From Hamadaea flava (GTDB taxonomy: Bacteria; Actinomycetota; Actinomycetes; Mycobacteriales; Micromonosporaceae), in NCBI RefSeq assembly GCF_024172085.1, contig NZ_JAMZDZ010000001.1:7564001-7628000 (forward strand): a stretch of DNA of 64,000 nt. Direction: 5' to 3'. The notes beneath the pieces are model-generated. The model saw only the letters and a program-made list of their open reading frames with translations, searched no databases and was not told the origin of the DNA. Position numbers and translations under genes: made by a program. This document shows, piece after piece, positions 19,692-32,109 of this stretch (positions are counted from its first letter, which is position 1; each line of letters opens with the position of its first letter).

Positions 19692-20270
19692 TTGGCCTAC
19701 AAAGTCATACTCTCAGAAGCGGACATTCACCGCGTACTCGATCGAATCGCTCATCAGATTCTCGAGAAGACTCAGGGTGCGAGCGACGTCGTCCTCCTCG
19801 GAGTCGCCACCCGCGGAGTTCCGCTGGCCCATCGGCTCGCCGAGCGCATCAACGCCTTCGAGCAGGTCAAACTGCCGGTCGGCACGCTCGACATCACGCT
19901 TTACCGCGACGACCTCGCGCGGCAGTCCATCCGGGCGGTCGGCCGGACCGAGCTGCCCAGCGGCGGCATCGACGGCTGCCAGGTGATCCTCGTCGACGAC
20001 GTGCTCTACTCCGGGCGTACGGTGCGGGCGGCGCTCGACGCGATCAGTGATCTCGGCCGCCCCGCGGCGGTGCAGCTGGCCGTCCTCGTCGACCGCGGCC
20101 ACCGCCAGCTGCCGATCCGGGCCGACTACGTCGGCAAGAACATCCCGACCTCCCTCGCCGAGCAGGTCAAGGTGCTGCTCAGCGAGGTCGACGGCGTCGA
20201 CGAGGTCCGGCTCGCCACCAGCGGCGCGTCGGCTGAGCCGTCCGGAGCGCAGTCAGGGAGTGTCCAGTGA
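19692..20270 (+). CDS. pyrR: Bifunctional pyr operon regulator / uracil phosphoribosyltransferase PyrR
   Basis: UMP-responsive RNA-binding regulator with UPRTase activity. 192 aa from TTG at 19692, with GGGGG 6 bases upstream; a GTG at 19668 is in frame but lies inside the PyrR hairpin loop and has no ribosome-binding site. PRPP-binding motif [20 protein letters not shown] near residue 105; [10 protein letters not shown] near 38. C-terminal tail is Ser/Ala-rich. First gene of the pyrimidine operon; the GTG of pyrB overlaps its stop. Confidence 0.93.
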   Translation: MAYKVILSEADIHRVLDRIAHQILEKTQGASDVVLLGVATRGVPLAHRLAERINAFEQVKLPVGTLDITLYRDDLARQSIRAVGRTELPSGGIDGCQVILVDDVLYSGRTVRAALDAISDLGRPAAVQLAVLVDRGHRQLPIRADYVGKNIPTSLAEQVKVLLSEVDGVDEVRLATSGASAEPSGAQSGSVQ

Positions 20271-21187
20271 TCAAGCATCTGCTGTCGGCGGCCGACCTGG
20301 ACGCCGTGACCGCCACCCAGATCCACGACATCGCCGCCGAGATGGCGACGGTCGCGGGCCGGGAAGTCAAGAAGCTGCCGACGCTGCGTGGGCGTACGGT
20401 GGTCAACCTGTTCTATGAGGACAGCACCCGGACCCGGACCTCCTTCGAAGTGGCCGCCAAGCGACTGTCGGCCGACGTCGTGAACTTCTCGGCCAAGGGC
20501 TCCAGCGTCGAGAAGGGCGAGTCGCTCAAGGACACCGCCTGGACGTTGCAGGCCATGGGGGCCGACGCCGTGGTCATCCGGCATCCCGCCTCGGGCGCGC
20601 CGCACCGGCTCACGCACTGGGTGCACGGCAGCGTCCTCAACGCCGGCGACGGGACCCACGAGCACCCGACCCAGGCGCTGCTCGACACGTACACGATGCG
20701 GTCGCGCATGGGCAAGGTCGAGGGCCTCAACGTGGCGATCGTCGGCGACGTCCTGCACAGCCGGGTCGCCCGGTCGAACGCGCTGCTGCTGCACACGCTG
20801 GGCGCGAAGGTGACCCTGGTCGGCCCGCCGACCCTGGTGCCGCCCGCGTTCGGCAGTCTCACCCCGAGCCTGGGCGTCAGCTACGACTTCGACTCGGTGC
20901 TGCCCCACGCCGACGTGGTCATGATGCTGCGAGTGCAGAAGGAGCGGATGAACGCGGCCTTCTTCCCGTCGTCGCAGGAGTACTACAAGCGCTACGGGCT
21001 GGACAGCGCGCGGCTGCGGCGGATGCCGGACCACGCGATCGTCATGCACCCCGGCCCGATGAACCGCGGCGTCGAGATCGCTCCCGAGGTGGCCGACTCG
21101 CCCCGCTCCACCATCGTCGAACAGGTCGCCAACGGCGTCTCCGTCCGGATGGCGTGTCTCTACCTGCTGCTTGGAGGTCGTTCGTGA
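20267..21187 (+). CDS. pyrB: Aspartate carbamoyltransferase catalytic subunit
   Basis: Condenses carbamoyl phosphate and aspartate, the committed step of UMP synthesis. 306 aa. Carbamoyl-phosphate motif [13 protein letters not shown] near residue 47, loop [16 protein letters not shown] near 80, HPTQALLD near 132, and HPGPMNRG near 264. No pyrI regulatory subunit is present, as expected for actinobacteria. GTG start overlaps the pyrR stop, and the pyrC GTG overlaps its own stop, so the operon is tightly coupled. Confidence 0.96.
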   Translation: MIKHLLSAADLDAVTATQIHDIAAEMATVAGREVKKLPTLRGRTVVNLFYEDSTRTRTSFEVAAKRLSADVVNFSAKGSSVEKGESLKDTAWTLQAMGADAVVIRHPASGAPHRLTHWVHGSVLNAGDGTHEHPTQALLDTYTMRSRMGKVEGLNVAIVGDVLHSRVARSNALLLHTLGAKVTLVGPPTLVPPAFGSLTPSLGVSYDFDSVLPHADVVMMLRVQKERMNAAFFPSSQEYYKRYGLDSARLRRMPDHAIVMHPGPMNRGVEIAPEVADSPRSTIVEQVANGVSVRMACLYLLLGGRS

Positions 21188-22473
21188 GCTACCTGATCCG
21201 CAACGTCAGCGTGCTGGGCGGTGCTCCCGTCGACCTGGTCGTCCGCGACGGCGTGATCGTCGACAGCGCGGACGGCACCGAAGAGGTCATGGACGGCACC
21301 GGGCTGATCGCCCTGCCCGGCCTGGTCGACCTGCACACGCACCTGCGCGAGCCCGGCCGGGAGGACGCCGAGACCGTGCTGACCGGTTCCCGGGCCGCCG
21401 CGCTCGGCGGCTACACCGCGGTCTGCGCGATGGCCAACACCAACCCGGTCGCCGACACGGCCGGCGTCGTCGAGCAGGTCTGGCGGCTCGGCCGGGAGGC
21501 CGGCCTGGTGGACGTGCAGCCGATCGGCGCGGTCACCGTCGGCCTCGGCGGCGAGAAGCTCGCCGAACTGGGGGCGATGGCAGACTCCGCCGCCGCCGTC
21601 CGGATCTTCTCCGACGACGGCATGTGCGTGCACGATCCCCGCCTGATGCGCCGGGCACTGGAATACGTCAAGGCGTTCGACGGCGTCATCGCGCAGCACG
21701 CCGAGGAGCCGCGGCTCACCCAGGGCGCGCAGATGCACGAGGGCGACGTCTCGGCCCGGCTCGGGCTGACCGGCTGGCCCTCCGTCGCCGAGGAGGCGAT
21801 CATCGCCCGCGACGTGCTGCTCGCCGCCCACACGGGTGCCCGCCTGCACGTCTGCCACGTCTCCACGGCCGGCAGCGTCGAGGTCATCCGTCAGGCCAAG
21901 GCCCGGGGCGTACGCGTCACCGCCGAGGTCACGCCGCATCACCTGCTGCTCACCGACGAGGCGGTCGGCGGTTCGATCGAGGGCACCGCGCCCTACGACC
22001 CGGTGTTCAAGGTGAACCCGCCGCTGCGTACCGCCGAGGACGTCGAGGCGCTGCGCAGCGGGCTGGTCGACGGCACCATCGACGTCGTCGCCACCGACCA
22101 CGCCCCGCACGCCGCGCAGGACAAGGAATGCGAGTGGGCGTACGCCCGGCCGGGCATGCTCGGCCTGGAGACCGCGCTGCCGATCGTCCTGCACACCGTC
22201 GGCGACGCGCTGGGCTGGGACGGCATCGCCGACCGCATGTCGCGTACGCCGGCCCGCATCGCCGGGCTCGACGAGCACGGCCACACCCCGGTCCCCGGTT
22301 CCCCGGCGACCTTCACTTTGATCGATCCGCAGGCCCGGTTCACCGTCGATCCGGCCGCGCTCGCCAGCCTCAGCGCCAACACCCCGTACGCGGGGATGGA
22401 GCTGCCCGGCAAGGTGGTCGCGACCTTCCTGCGGGGTAAGCGCACGGCCCTCGACGGGAAGGCAGCAGCATGA
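21184..22473 (+). CDS. pyrC: Dihydroorotase (type I)
   Basis: Zinc amidohydrolase cyclising carbamoyl aspartate to dihydroorotate. 429 aa from GTG 21184, which has GGAGG 6 bases upstream; the frame also opens at 21154 but that lies inside pyrB. Metal-binding [10 protein letters not shown] near residue 47, later His in HAEEP and HVCHVSTAG, and the catalytic Asp in VATDHAPHA near 305. Length and motifs indicate the multidomain-type class I enzyme. A 25-codon ORF links it to carA. Confidence 0.95.
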   Translation: MSYLIRNVSVLGGAPVDLVVRDGVIVDSADGTEEVMDGTGLIALPGLVDLHTHLREPGREDAETVLTGSRAAALGGYTAVCAMANTNPVADTAGVVEQVWRLGREAGLVDVQPIGAVTVGLGGEKLAELGAMADSAAAVRIFSDDGMCVHDPRLMRRALEYVKAFDGVIAQHAEEPRLTQGAQMHEGDVSARLGLTGWPSVAEEAIIARDVLLAAHTGARLHVCHVSTAGSVEVIRQAKARGVRVTAEVTPHHLLLTDEAVGGSIEGTAPYDPVFKVNPPLRTAEDVEALRSGLVDGTIDVVATDHAPHAAQDKECEWAYARPGMLGLETALPIVLHTVGDALGWDGIADRMSRTPARIAGLDEHGHTPVPGSPATFTLIDPQARFTVDPAALASLSANTPYAGMELPGKVVATFLRGKRTALDGKAAA

Positions 22474-22547
22474 CCATGCGCAGCTTGGGCATCAGACAAC
22501 ACAGGGTTGACGGGCATTCGGCCGTCGACCGGAGGGAGACGGCCTGA
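22470..22547 (+). CDS. 25-codon ORF bridging pyrC and carA
   Basis: ATG at 22470 overlaps the pyrC stop as ATGA; the TGA at 22545-22547 overlaps the carA start as TGATG. The peptide begins [12 protein letters not shown] and ends DRRETA. It fills the only gap in an otherwise fully overlapping operon. It carries GGAGGGAGA, the ribosome-binding site of carA, inside its 3' part. Could be a real coupling ORF, a remnant of a small gene, or chance. Confidence 0.4.
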   Translation: MTMRSLGIRQHRVDGHSAVDRRETA

Positions 22548-23652
22548 TGTCCGAAGCCATCTTGGTGTTGGAAGACGGCCGGACCTTCCGCGGCGAGGCG
22601 TTCGGCGCCGTCGGGGAGACGTTCGGCGAGGCCGTGTTCAGCACGGCGATGACCGGTTACCAGGAGACGCTGACCGACCCGTCGTACCACCGTCAGGTCG
22701 TCGTGCAGACCGCGCCGCACATCGGCAACACCGGCGTCAACGGTGAGGACGACGAGTCCGACCGGATCTGGGTCGCCGGATACGTGGTCCGCGACCCGTC
22801 GCGGGAGGCCTCGAACTGGCGAGCGACCGGCGAACTCGAGGACCGGCTCAAGGCCGAGGGGATCGTCGGCATCGCCGGGATCGACACCCGGGCGCTGACC
22901 CGGCACCTGCGCGACCGCGGCGCCATGCGGGTCGGCGTGTCCAGTGTAGACCTCGATCCCGCCTCGCTGCTGTCGAAGGTGCTGGCCAGTCCGCAGATGG
23001 TCGGGGCGGACCTCTCCGCTGAAGTGACCACGCGTCAGGCGTACACGGTGGAAGCCGAAGGCGAGAAGCTCTTCACCGTCGCGGCACTGGACCTGGGCAT
23101 CAAGCGCAACGTGGCGCGGCGCTTGGCCGCGCGCGGGGTGACCACCCACATCCTGCCGGCGACCTCCACCCTGGAGGACCTGCTGGCCGTGCAGCCGGAC
23201 GCGGTCTTCTTCTCGCCCGGACCAGGCGACCCGGCGACCGCCGACCACCCGGTGGCCCTGGCCCAGGAGGTGATGCGCCGCCGGATTCCACTGTTCGGGA
23301 TCTGCTTCGGCAGCCAGATCCTCGGCCGGGCGCTCGGCTTCGGCACCTACAAGCTGGGCTACGGCCACCGTGGCGTCAACCAGCCGGTGATGGACCGCAC
23401 CACCGGGAAGGTGGAGGTCACGTCGCACAATCACGGCTTCGCGGTCGACGCACCGTTGGACAAGGTGGTGGACACCGAGTTCGGCCGGGTCGAGGTATCC
23501 CACGTCTGCCTGAACGACAACGTGGTCGAGGGGCTGCGGGCGCTGGACGTGCCCGCCTTCACCGTCCAGTACCACCCCGAAGCGGCAGCCGGCACGCACG
23601 ACGCCGACTACCTCTTCGATAGGTTCAAGCTGCTCATCGAGGGGACGCACTG

Positions 23653-23653
<1 letters not shown>
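22547..23653 (+). CDS. carA: Carbamoyl phosphate synthase small subunit (glutaminase)
   Basis: Class I glutamine amidotransferase that feeds ammonia to CarB. 368 aa. Nucleophile Cys in [15 protein letters not shown] near residue 249; the usual His after Gly (GxxLGHQ) is Ser here, as in other actinobacterial CarA. SHNHGFAV and [11 protein letters not shown] provide the catalytic His and Glu. ATG has a GGAGGGAGA ribosome-binding site. The stop overlaps the carB ATG. Confidence 0.96.
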
Positions 23654-27062
<3,409 letters not shown>

Positions 27063-27066
<4 letters not shown>

Positions 27067-28184
27067 GCTTCTTCGAGTCCTTCGTACGCCCGGCGCTGTT
27101 CCGGATCGGCGGAGGTGACGCCGAGGCGGCCCACGAGGCGACCCTGCACCGGCTGGCCGGGATGTCCGGGCGGCACCGGGTCCTGGAGTCGCTGCGCCGC
27201 CGGTACGCGGTGGCCGCGCCGACCCGGGTGTTCGGGGTGGACTTCCCGAATCCGGTCGGCCTGGCCGCCGGGATGGACAAGAACGGGATCGCCCTGCCCG
27301 CGTGGCCGGCGCTGGGCTTCGGCTTCGTCGAGGTCGGCACGGTCACGGCGAAGGCGCAGCCGGGCAACGACAAGCCCCGGTTGTTCCGGGCGCCGGCCAG
27401 CGAGGCCGTCGTCAACCGGATGGGGTTCAACAACGAGGGCGCCATGGCGCTGGCCGGACGGCTCACGGCGTTGCTCGGCGAGCCGGCCCGGCGGCCGAAC
27501 GTGCCCGACACCCCGGCGACCCTGATCCGCACCCGTACGCCGGGCGACCTGCCCGCGCTGGCCGGCCCGCTGGGGCTGCGCGCCCCGTTGGGCATCAGCC
27601 TGGGCAAGTCGAAGGTCACGCCGCTGGAGGAGGCGGTCGACGACTACGTCTACAGCCTCCAGCTGCTGCGCCCGTACGCCGACTACGTGGCGGTCAACGT
27701 CTCGTCTCCGAACACTCCGGGCCTGCGCGAGCTGCAGGACCGCGGCCACCTGAACGAGCTGCTGGCCGCCCTGGTCAAGGAGGCGAAGGGCACGCCGGTG
27801 CTGGTGAAGATCGCGCCGGACCTGACCGACAGCGCGATCGGCGAGGTCTTGCAGGTCTGCGCCGACCGGGGAGTCGCCGGGCTGATCGCCACCAACACGA
27901 CGCTGGGCCGCGACGGGCTCGCCTCGGCCGACGCCCAGCTCGCGGGGGAGGCCGGTGGCCTGTCCGGCAAGCCGCTGACCGAGCGCGCTCGCAAGGTCGT
28001 CTCGTTCGTGCACGCCGAGACCGGCGGCAAGCTGCCCGTCATCGGGGTCGGCGGGGTCATGTCGGCCGACGACGCGACCCGGCTCTTCGACGCCGGCGCC
28101 AGCCTTGTCCAGCTCTACACCGGGTTCATCTTCCACGGCCCGGCGTTGGTCCGAGCGGTCGCTGTGGCGGCCCATGGACGCTGA
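27063..28184 (+). CDS. pyrD: Dihydroorotate dehydrogenase (quinone), class 2
   Basis: FMN enzyme oxidising dihydroorotate with respiratory quinone at the membrane face. 373 aa, with the class 2 N-terminal amphipathic helix ([13 protein letters not shown]). FMN and substrate contacts: [11 protein letters not shown] near residue 68, NRMGFNNEG near 119, [15 protein letters not shown] with the catalytic Ser near 218, and [11 protein letters not shown] near 329. GTG start overlaps the carB stop; the bioA start lies inside its last codons. Confidence 0.96.
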
Positions 28185-29469
28185 CGAGCTGCTCCGGCTC
28201 GACCGGGAACATGTCTGGCACCCGTACGGGCCGATGCCCGGGCGGATGGAGCCGCTGGTGGTGCGGTCGGCGTCGGGCGTACGCCTGACTTTGGACGACG
28301 GCCGGGAACTGGTCGACGGGATGTCGAGCTGGTGGTCGGCGATCCACGGCTACCGGCATCCGGTGCTCGACGCCGCCCTGGCCGAGCAGGCGGGCCGGAT
28401 GAGCCACGTGATGTTCGGCGGGCTCACCCACGAGCCCGCCGTCCGCCTGGCGCAGACCCTCGTCGAGATCACCCCGGCCGGGCTGGAGCATGTGTTCCTG
28501 GCCGATTCCGGCTCGGTCAGCGTCGAGGTCGGCATCAAGATGGCGGTGCAGTACTGGCGGTCGCTGGGCCGCCCGGCCAAACGCCGCCTGCTGACCTGGC
28601 GCGGCGGCTACCACGGCGACACGTTCCACCCGATGAGCGTGTGCGATCCCGAGGGCGGCATGCACAGCCTCTGGGGCGACGTGCTGCCCCGGCAGATCTT
28701 CGCCGACCTGCCCCCGGCCACCTTCGAGCAGGCGTACGCCGACGAGCTGCGAGCTGCGCTCAAGGCGGAGGCGGACGAGATCGCCGCGATCATCGTCGAG
28801 CCGTTGGTCCAGGGGGCGGGTGGCATGCGGTGGCACCATCCGGCGTACCTACGGGTGCTGCGGGAGCTGGCCGACGAGTTCGGTGTGCTGCTCATCTTCG
28901 ACGAGATCGCGACCGGCTTCGGGCGTACCGGCCGGATGTTCGCGGCCGACCACGCCGGCGTGACCCCCGACATCATGTGCGTGGGCAAGGCACTGACCGG
29001 CGGATACCTGACGCTGGCCGCGGCGCTGTGCACATCGGAGGTCGCCGGGGGGATCTCGCGTGGCGAGGTGCCGGTGCTCGCGCACGGGCCGACCTTCATG
29101 GGCAACCCGCTGGCCTGCGCCGTGGCGAACGCGTCTCTCGGCCTGCTGCTGTCGTCCGACTGGGAGACGGAGGTACGCCGCGTTTCCGCAGGTCTGAGTG
29201 CTGGTCTCGACGCGGCGCGGCACCTGCCCGGCGTACGCGACGTGCGGGTGCTCGGGGCCATCGGGGTGATCCAGCTGGATCACGAGGTTGCCATGGCGCC
29301 CGCGACCGCCGAGGCGGTCGCGCACGGCGTGTGGCTGCGCCCCTTTCGGGATCTGATCTACGCCATGCCGCCCTATGTGACCTCCGACGCCGATCTCGTG
29401 CTGGTCACCGGCGCGATGCGGGCCGCCGCCGGGGCCTCGTACTCAGCCTTCTCACAGCATTCGTCCTGA
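28174..29469 (+). CDS. bioA: Adenosylmethionine-8-amino-7-oxononanoate aminotransferase (biotin synthesis)
   Basis: PLP-dependent class III aminotransferase making diaminopelargonic acid. 431 aa from ATG 28174, overlapping pyrD by 11 bases. N-terminal WHPYGPMPG and [10 protein letters not shown] are typical of BioA; later [23 protein letters not shown] and the PLP-lysine region [11 protein letters not shown] near residue 270. The position is odd: it interrupts the pyr operon between pyrD and pyrF, and no other bio gene is in the window. The last bases before pyrF lack a terminator, so pyrF is probably still co-transcribed. Confidence 0.93.
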   Translation: MDADELLRLDREHVWHPYGPMPGRMEPLVVRSASGVRLTLDDGRELVDGMSSWWSAIHGYRHPVLDAALAEQAGRMSHVMFGGLTHEPAVRLAQTLVEITPAGLEHVFLADSGSVSVEVGIKMAVQYWRSLGRPAKRRLLTWRGGYHGDTFHPMSVCDPEGGMHSLWGDVLPRQIFADLPPATFEQAYADELRAALKAEADEIAAIIVEPLVQGAGGMRWHHPAYLRVLRELADEFGVLLIFDEIATGFGRTGRMFAADHAGVTPDIMCVGKALTGGYLTLAAALCTSEVAGGISRGEVPVLAHGPTFMGNPLACAVANASLGLLLSSDWETEVRRVSAGLSAGLDAARHLPGVRDVRVLGAIGVIQLDHEVAMAPATAEAVAHGVWLRPFRDLIYAMPPYVTSDADLVLVTGAMRAAAGASYSAFSQHSS

Positions 29470-29504
29470 TTTCGCCGTTATTTCGTCGTGAACGGAGCAC
29501 CGTC

Positions 29505-30338
29505 ATGGAACCCTTCGGCAGTCGCCTGCACCAAGCCCTGGCCAAGCGCGGACCGCTGTGCGTGGGCATCGATCCCCATGCTTCGCTGCTGGCCGCATGG
29601 GGTTTGAGTGATGACGTGGATGGTGTCGAGCGGTTCAGCCGAACGGTGGTAGAGGCACTGGCCGAACGGGTAGCTGTCTTTAAACCTCAGGCCGCATTCT
29701 TCGAGCGATTCGGTTCGCGTGGCATGGCCATTCTTGAGTCAACTATCCGACAGTTGCGGGATGCCGGAGCACTTGTCTTGCTGGACGCGAAACGCGGTGA
29801 TATCGGCTCGACGATGGCCGCGTACGCCGACGCGTACCTGAATCCATCTAGCCCAATCTATGTAGACGCGATCACCGTGAGCCCGTTCCTCGGCTTCGGA
29901 TCGCTCCGTCCGGCGTTCGACTCGGCCGCCTTGCACGGTGGTGGGGTATTCGTCCTGGCCCTTACATCGAACCCTGAAGGATCGCAGGTCCAGCATGCCC
30001 GGACGGCCGATGGGCGGACGGTCGCCCAACTGATACTAGATGAGATTTCCCAGCTCAACACGGGTGCGAAGCCGCTGGGCAGCATCGGTGCGGTGGTCGG
30101 GGCGACCGTCGGGCGGACCGGCGAGGATCTGTCCCGGACCAATGGGCCGTTCCTCGTTCCGGGGCTCGGCGCGCAGGGTGGCGACCCCGCCGGACTGCGC
30201 GAGATCTTCGGCGACTCCATCGACGCCGTCCTTCCCTCGTACTCGCGTGAGGTGCTCGCGGGCGGGCCGACGGTTCGCGGCCTGATCGAGGCTACTGAGC
30301 GGTCGCTCGATGCGTGCCGCCGCGCCCTGGGCGGGTGA
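29505..30338 (+). CDS. pyrF: Orotidine 5'-phosphate decarboxylase (group 2)
   Basis: Last step to UMP. 277 aa from ATG 29505, with a GGAG element 8 bases upstream; the open frame continues upstream through bioA but that part is non-coding in this frame. Motifs: LCVGIDPHASLL near residue 15, FKPQAAFFE, and the catalytic LLDAKRGDIGST near 95, which defines the mycobacterial-type (group 2) enzyme. Codon use is visibly less GC-biased in the first third (TTTAAACCTCAG) than in neighbouring genes. Confidence 0.95.
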   Translation: MEPFGSRLHQALAKRGPLCVGIDPHASLLAAWGLSDDVDGVERFSRTVVEALAERVAVFKPQAAFFERFGSRGMAILESTIRQLRDAGALVLLDAKRGDIGSTMAAYADAYLNPSSPIYVDAITVSPFLGFGSLRPAFDSAALHGGGVFVLALTSNPEGSQVQHARTADGRTVAQLILDEISQLNTGAKPLGSIGAVVGATVGRTGEDLSRTNGPFLVPGLGAQGGDPAGLREIFGDSIDAVLPSYSREVLAGGPTVRGLIEATERSLDACRRALGG

Positions 30339-30388
30339 CCGGTGACGCCACTCACGGCGTAACCATTTTGTGATCATGCGTGGTGACG

Positions 30389-30417
30389 TTGCCGAAAGCG
30401 GCTCTGACCGCTAGTTT
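30389..30417 (+). promoter_or_regulatory. Probable mihF promoter
   Basis: TTGCCG (30389-30394), a 17-bp spacer and TAGTTT (30412-30417) fit a housekeeping promoter. It implies a leader of about 145 bases before the mihF GTG. Confidence 0.55.
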
Positions 30418-30441
30418 TCCCCGCGACTGGAAACCACAGGC

Positions 30442-30456
30442 GTCACCGTAGGTGAC
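30442..30456. promoter_or_regulatory. Palindrome in the mihF leader, BldD-box-like
   Basis: GTCACCGTAGGTGAC is a perfect 6-3-6 palindrome 25 bp downstream of the -10. It misses the BldD consensus at two fixed positions, so another regulator is equally possible. Confidence 0.4.
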
Positions 30457-30570
30457 ACGTGACCCAGGCACAGGCAAAACGTCGTCCGTCCCACCCGGGG
30501 CGGACGTGTAGACCAACGAACGAGCGGTGGGTCGACCCCTCGACCGCCGCGTGGGACCTGAGGAGAACTG

Positions 30571-30888
30571 GTGCCGCTCCCCACACTGAGCCCCGAGCAG
30601 CGCGCTGCCGCGCTCGAGAAGGCCGCTGAGATTCGCAAGGCCCGGGCCGAGCTGAAGGAACAGCTCAAGAAGGGTCAGACCACGCTGGACGCGGTGCTGA
30701 GCCGTGCCGAGGCCGACGACGTCGTCGGCAAGCTGAAGGTGTCGGCGGTGCTGCAGTCGCTGCCCGGCATCGGCAAGATCCGCGCCACGCAGATCATGGA
30801 GAAGCTGAAGATCGCCGACTCGCGCCGTCTGCGCGGACTCGGTGAGCAGCAGCGCAAGGCTCTGCTCGCCGAGTTCTCCGGCAACTGA
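30571..30888 (+). CDS. mihF: Integration host factor, actinobacterial type (mIHF)
   Basis: Small nucleoid-associated DNA-binding protein, essential in mycobacteria and required for normal development in Streptomyces; unrelated to HU-type IHF. 105 aa, all-helical. The N-terminal helix is charged (EKAAEIRKARAELKEQLKKG), and the helix-two-turn-helix region LPGIGKIRATQIMEKLKI near residue 62 contacts DNA. GTG start with GAGGAG 6 bases upstream. A 20-bp-stem terminator follows, so it appears monocistronic although gmk-rpoZ lie downstream, as in other actinobacteria. Confidence 0.95.
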   Translation: MPLPTLSPEQRAAALEKAAEIRKARAELKEQLKKGQTTLDAVLSRAEADDVVGKLKVSAVLQSLPGIGKIRATQIMEKLKIADSRRLRGLGEQQRKALLAEFSGN

Positions 30889-30897
30889 GCTGACGTG

Positions 30898-30940
30898 ACA
30901 CACAAGGCCGCCGCCCGTTTCGGGCGGCGGCCTTGTGTGT
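30898..30940 (+). terminator. Strong hairpin terminator after mihF
   Basis: Perfect 20-bp stem (30898-30917 with 30921-30940), centre GCCGCCGCCCG-TTT-CGGGCGGCGGC, starting 10 bases past the stop. Confidence 0.9.
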
Positions 30941-30950
30941 ACCCGGACTC

Positions 30951-31002
30951 GGCGTCGCGCCCGCCCTTCCGGGGTGGGCGTCGCGCCCGCCCTTCCGGGG
31001 TG
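30951..31002 (+). repeat. 26-bp tandem duplication
   Basis: Two identical head-to-tail copies (30951-30976, 30977-31002) beginning GGCGTCGCGCCCGCC and ending TTCCGGGGTG. It lies between the mihF terminator and the palindrome that follows. Confidence 0.9.
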
Positions 31003-31061
31003 GATCAGGGATCTGAGTCGAATCTTGGTCCAAGATTCGACCCGGAACCGTGATCTGGCGC
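31002..31061. repeat. Dispersed palindrome family 1 (copy B)
   Basis: Begins GGATCAGGGATCTGAGTCGA. The centre is a perfect TCGAATCTTGG/CCAAGATTCGA inverted repeat; the outer arms pair imperfectly (ATCAGGGATC with GAACCGTGAT). About 50 of 60 positions match copy A at 6944-7003 (hand count). It lies 110 bp upstream of gmk. Confidence 0.82.
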
Positions 31062-31171
31062 TTTCGGCGATGTGATCTGTGACGTGATCTGTGCCGGGGT
31101 AACGCGACAAGATCAGCTGCGTTGGGTAGAAAGGGACCCAACGAGCGCTGCCCATCTGGCGAGGAGAAGAA

Positions 31172-31768
31172 GTGACCGACGTATCCCGACCGCCGGCCCG
31201 CCTCACCGTGCTGTCCGGCCCGTCCGGGGTCGGCAAGGACAGCGTGATCGAGTGGATCAAACCGCGCGCGCCCTGGGTGTGGTTCTCCGTCTCGGCGACC
31301 ACGCGGAAGATGCGAGACGGCGAGGTCGACGGCATCCACTACCACTTCGTGAACCGGGCCCAGTTCCGCCACCTGGAGGCCTCCGGGCAGCTGCTGGAAT
31401 GGGCCGAGTTCGCGGGCAACCTCTACGGCACGCCCCGCGCGGGCGTCGAAGCCCGGCTCGACCAGGGCATCCCGGTCCTGCTGAAGATCGACATCCAGGG
31501 CGCTCGCCAGGTCCGGGCGGTCATGCCCGAGGCTCAACTCGTCTTCCTCGCCCCGCCGAGCGTCGAGGAGTTGCACCGGCGGCTGCGCGGCCGGGGGACC
31601 GAGGACGAGGAGACCATCCGGCGCCGGCTGCTGCACGCCGACGAGGAGCTGGCCTCGCAGAAGGAGTTCGATGTCACCGTCGTCAACGACTCGGTCGAAC
31701 GCGCTGCTGACGAGTTGCTAGGATTACTCGGTTCACGACAGCTCGCGCCGATCCGGGCGCACGGCTGA
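31172..31768 (+). CDS. gmk: Guanylate kinase
   Basis: Phosphorylates GMP to GDP with ATP. 198 aa. P-loop GPSGVGKDS at about residues 16-24; Asp replaces the usual Ser/Gly after the Lys, but the Lys and final Ser are kept. GMP-binding residues appear in [21 protein letters not shown] and [13 protein letters not shown]. Lid Arg residues are in [20 protein letters not shown] start with GAGGAG 6 bases upstream. Followed at 28 bases by rpoZ, the usual actinobacterial pair. Confidence 0.95.
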   Translation: MTDVSRPPARLTVLSGPSGVGKDSVIEWIKPRAPWVWFSVSATTRKMRDGEVDGIHYHFVNRAQFRHLEASGQLLEWAEFAGNLYGTPRAGVEARLDQGIPVLLKIDIQGARQVRAVMPEAQLVFLAPPSVEELHRRLRGRGTEDEETIRRRLLHADEELASQKEFDVTVVNDSVERAADELLGLLGSRQLAPIRAHG

Positions 31769-31796
31769 CAAAACAGACACAAGTTTTTCTAGGGAC

Positions 31797-32072
31797 GTGA
31801 AAGTGGCCGCAACCGTCGCCAACCCAGAGGGCATCACCAACCCGCCCATCGACGAGCTGCTGGAGAAGACCTCCTCGAAGTACGCGCTGGTCATCTTCGC
31901 GGCGAAGCGCGCGCGCCAGATCAACGCCTACTACTCGCAGCTCGGCGAGGGCCTGCTGGAGTACGTCGGCCCGCTGGTGGAGACCACTCCGCAGGAGAAG
32001 GCGCTCTCGATCTCGATGCGCGAGATCAACGCCGGCCTGCTCGTCGCCGAGCCGACCGGCGAAACCGCCTGA
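31797..32072 (+). CDS. rpoZ: RNA polymerase omega subunit
   Basis: Assembly and ppGpp-related subunit of RNA polymerase. 91 aa. The core is recognisable: [30 protein letters not shown] and the C-terminal [16 protein letters not shown]. The start may be GTG 31797 or GTG 31803 (GTGAAAGTG); the AGGGAC upstream is better spaced for the second. Lies between gmk and coaBC. Confidence 0.94.
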   Translation: MKVAATVANPEGITNPPIDELLEKTSSKYALVIFAAKRARQINAYYSQLGEGLLEYVGPLVETTPQEKALSISMREINAGLLVAEPTGETA

Positions 32073-32109
32073 TCAGGCGCTGAAACTCGGCAGAGAACAG
32101 AATCCGACG

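Noticed and set aside
30389-30570. Riboswitch in the mihF leader
   Set aside because: No known aptamer signature recognised; only the 15-bp palindrome stands out.
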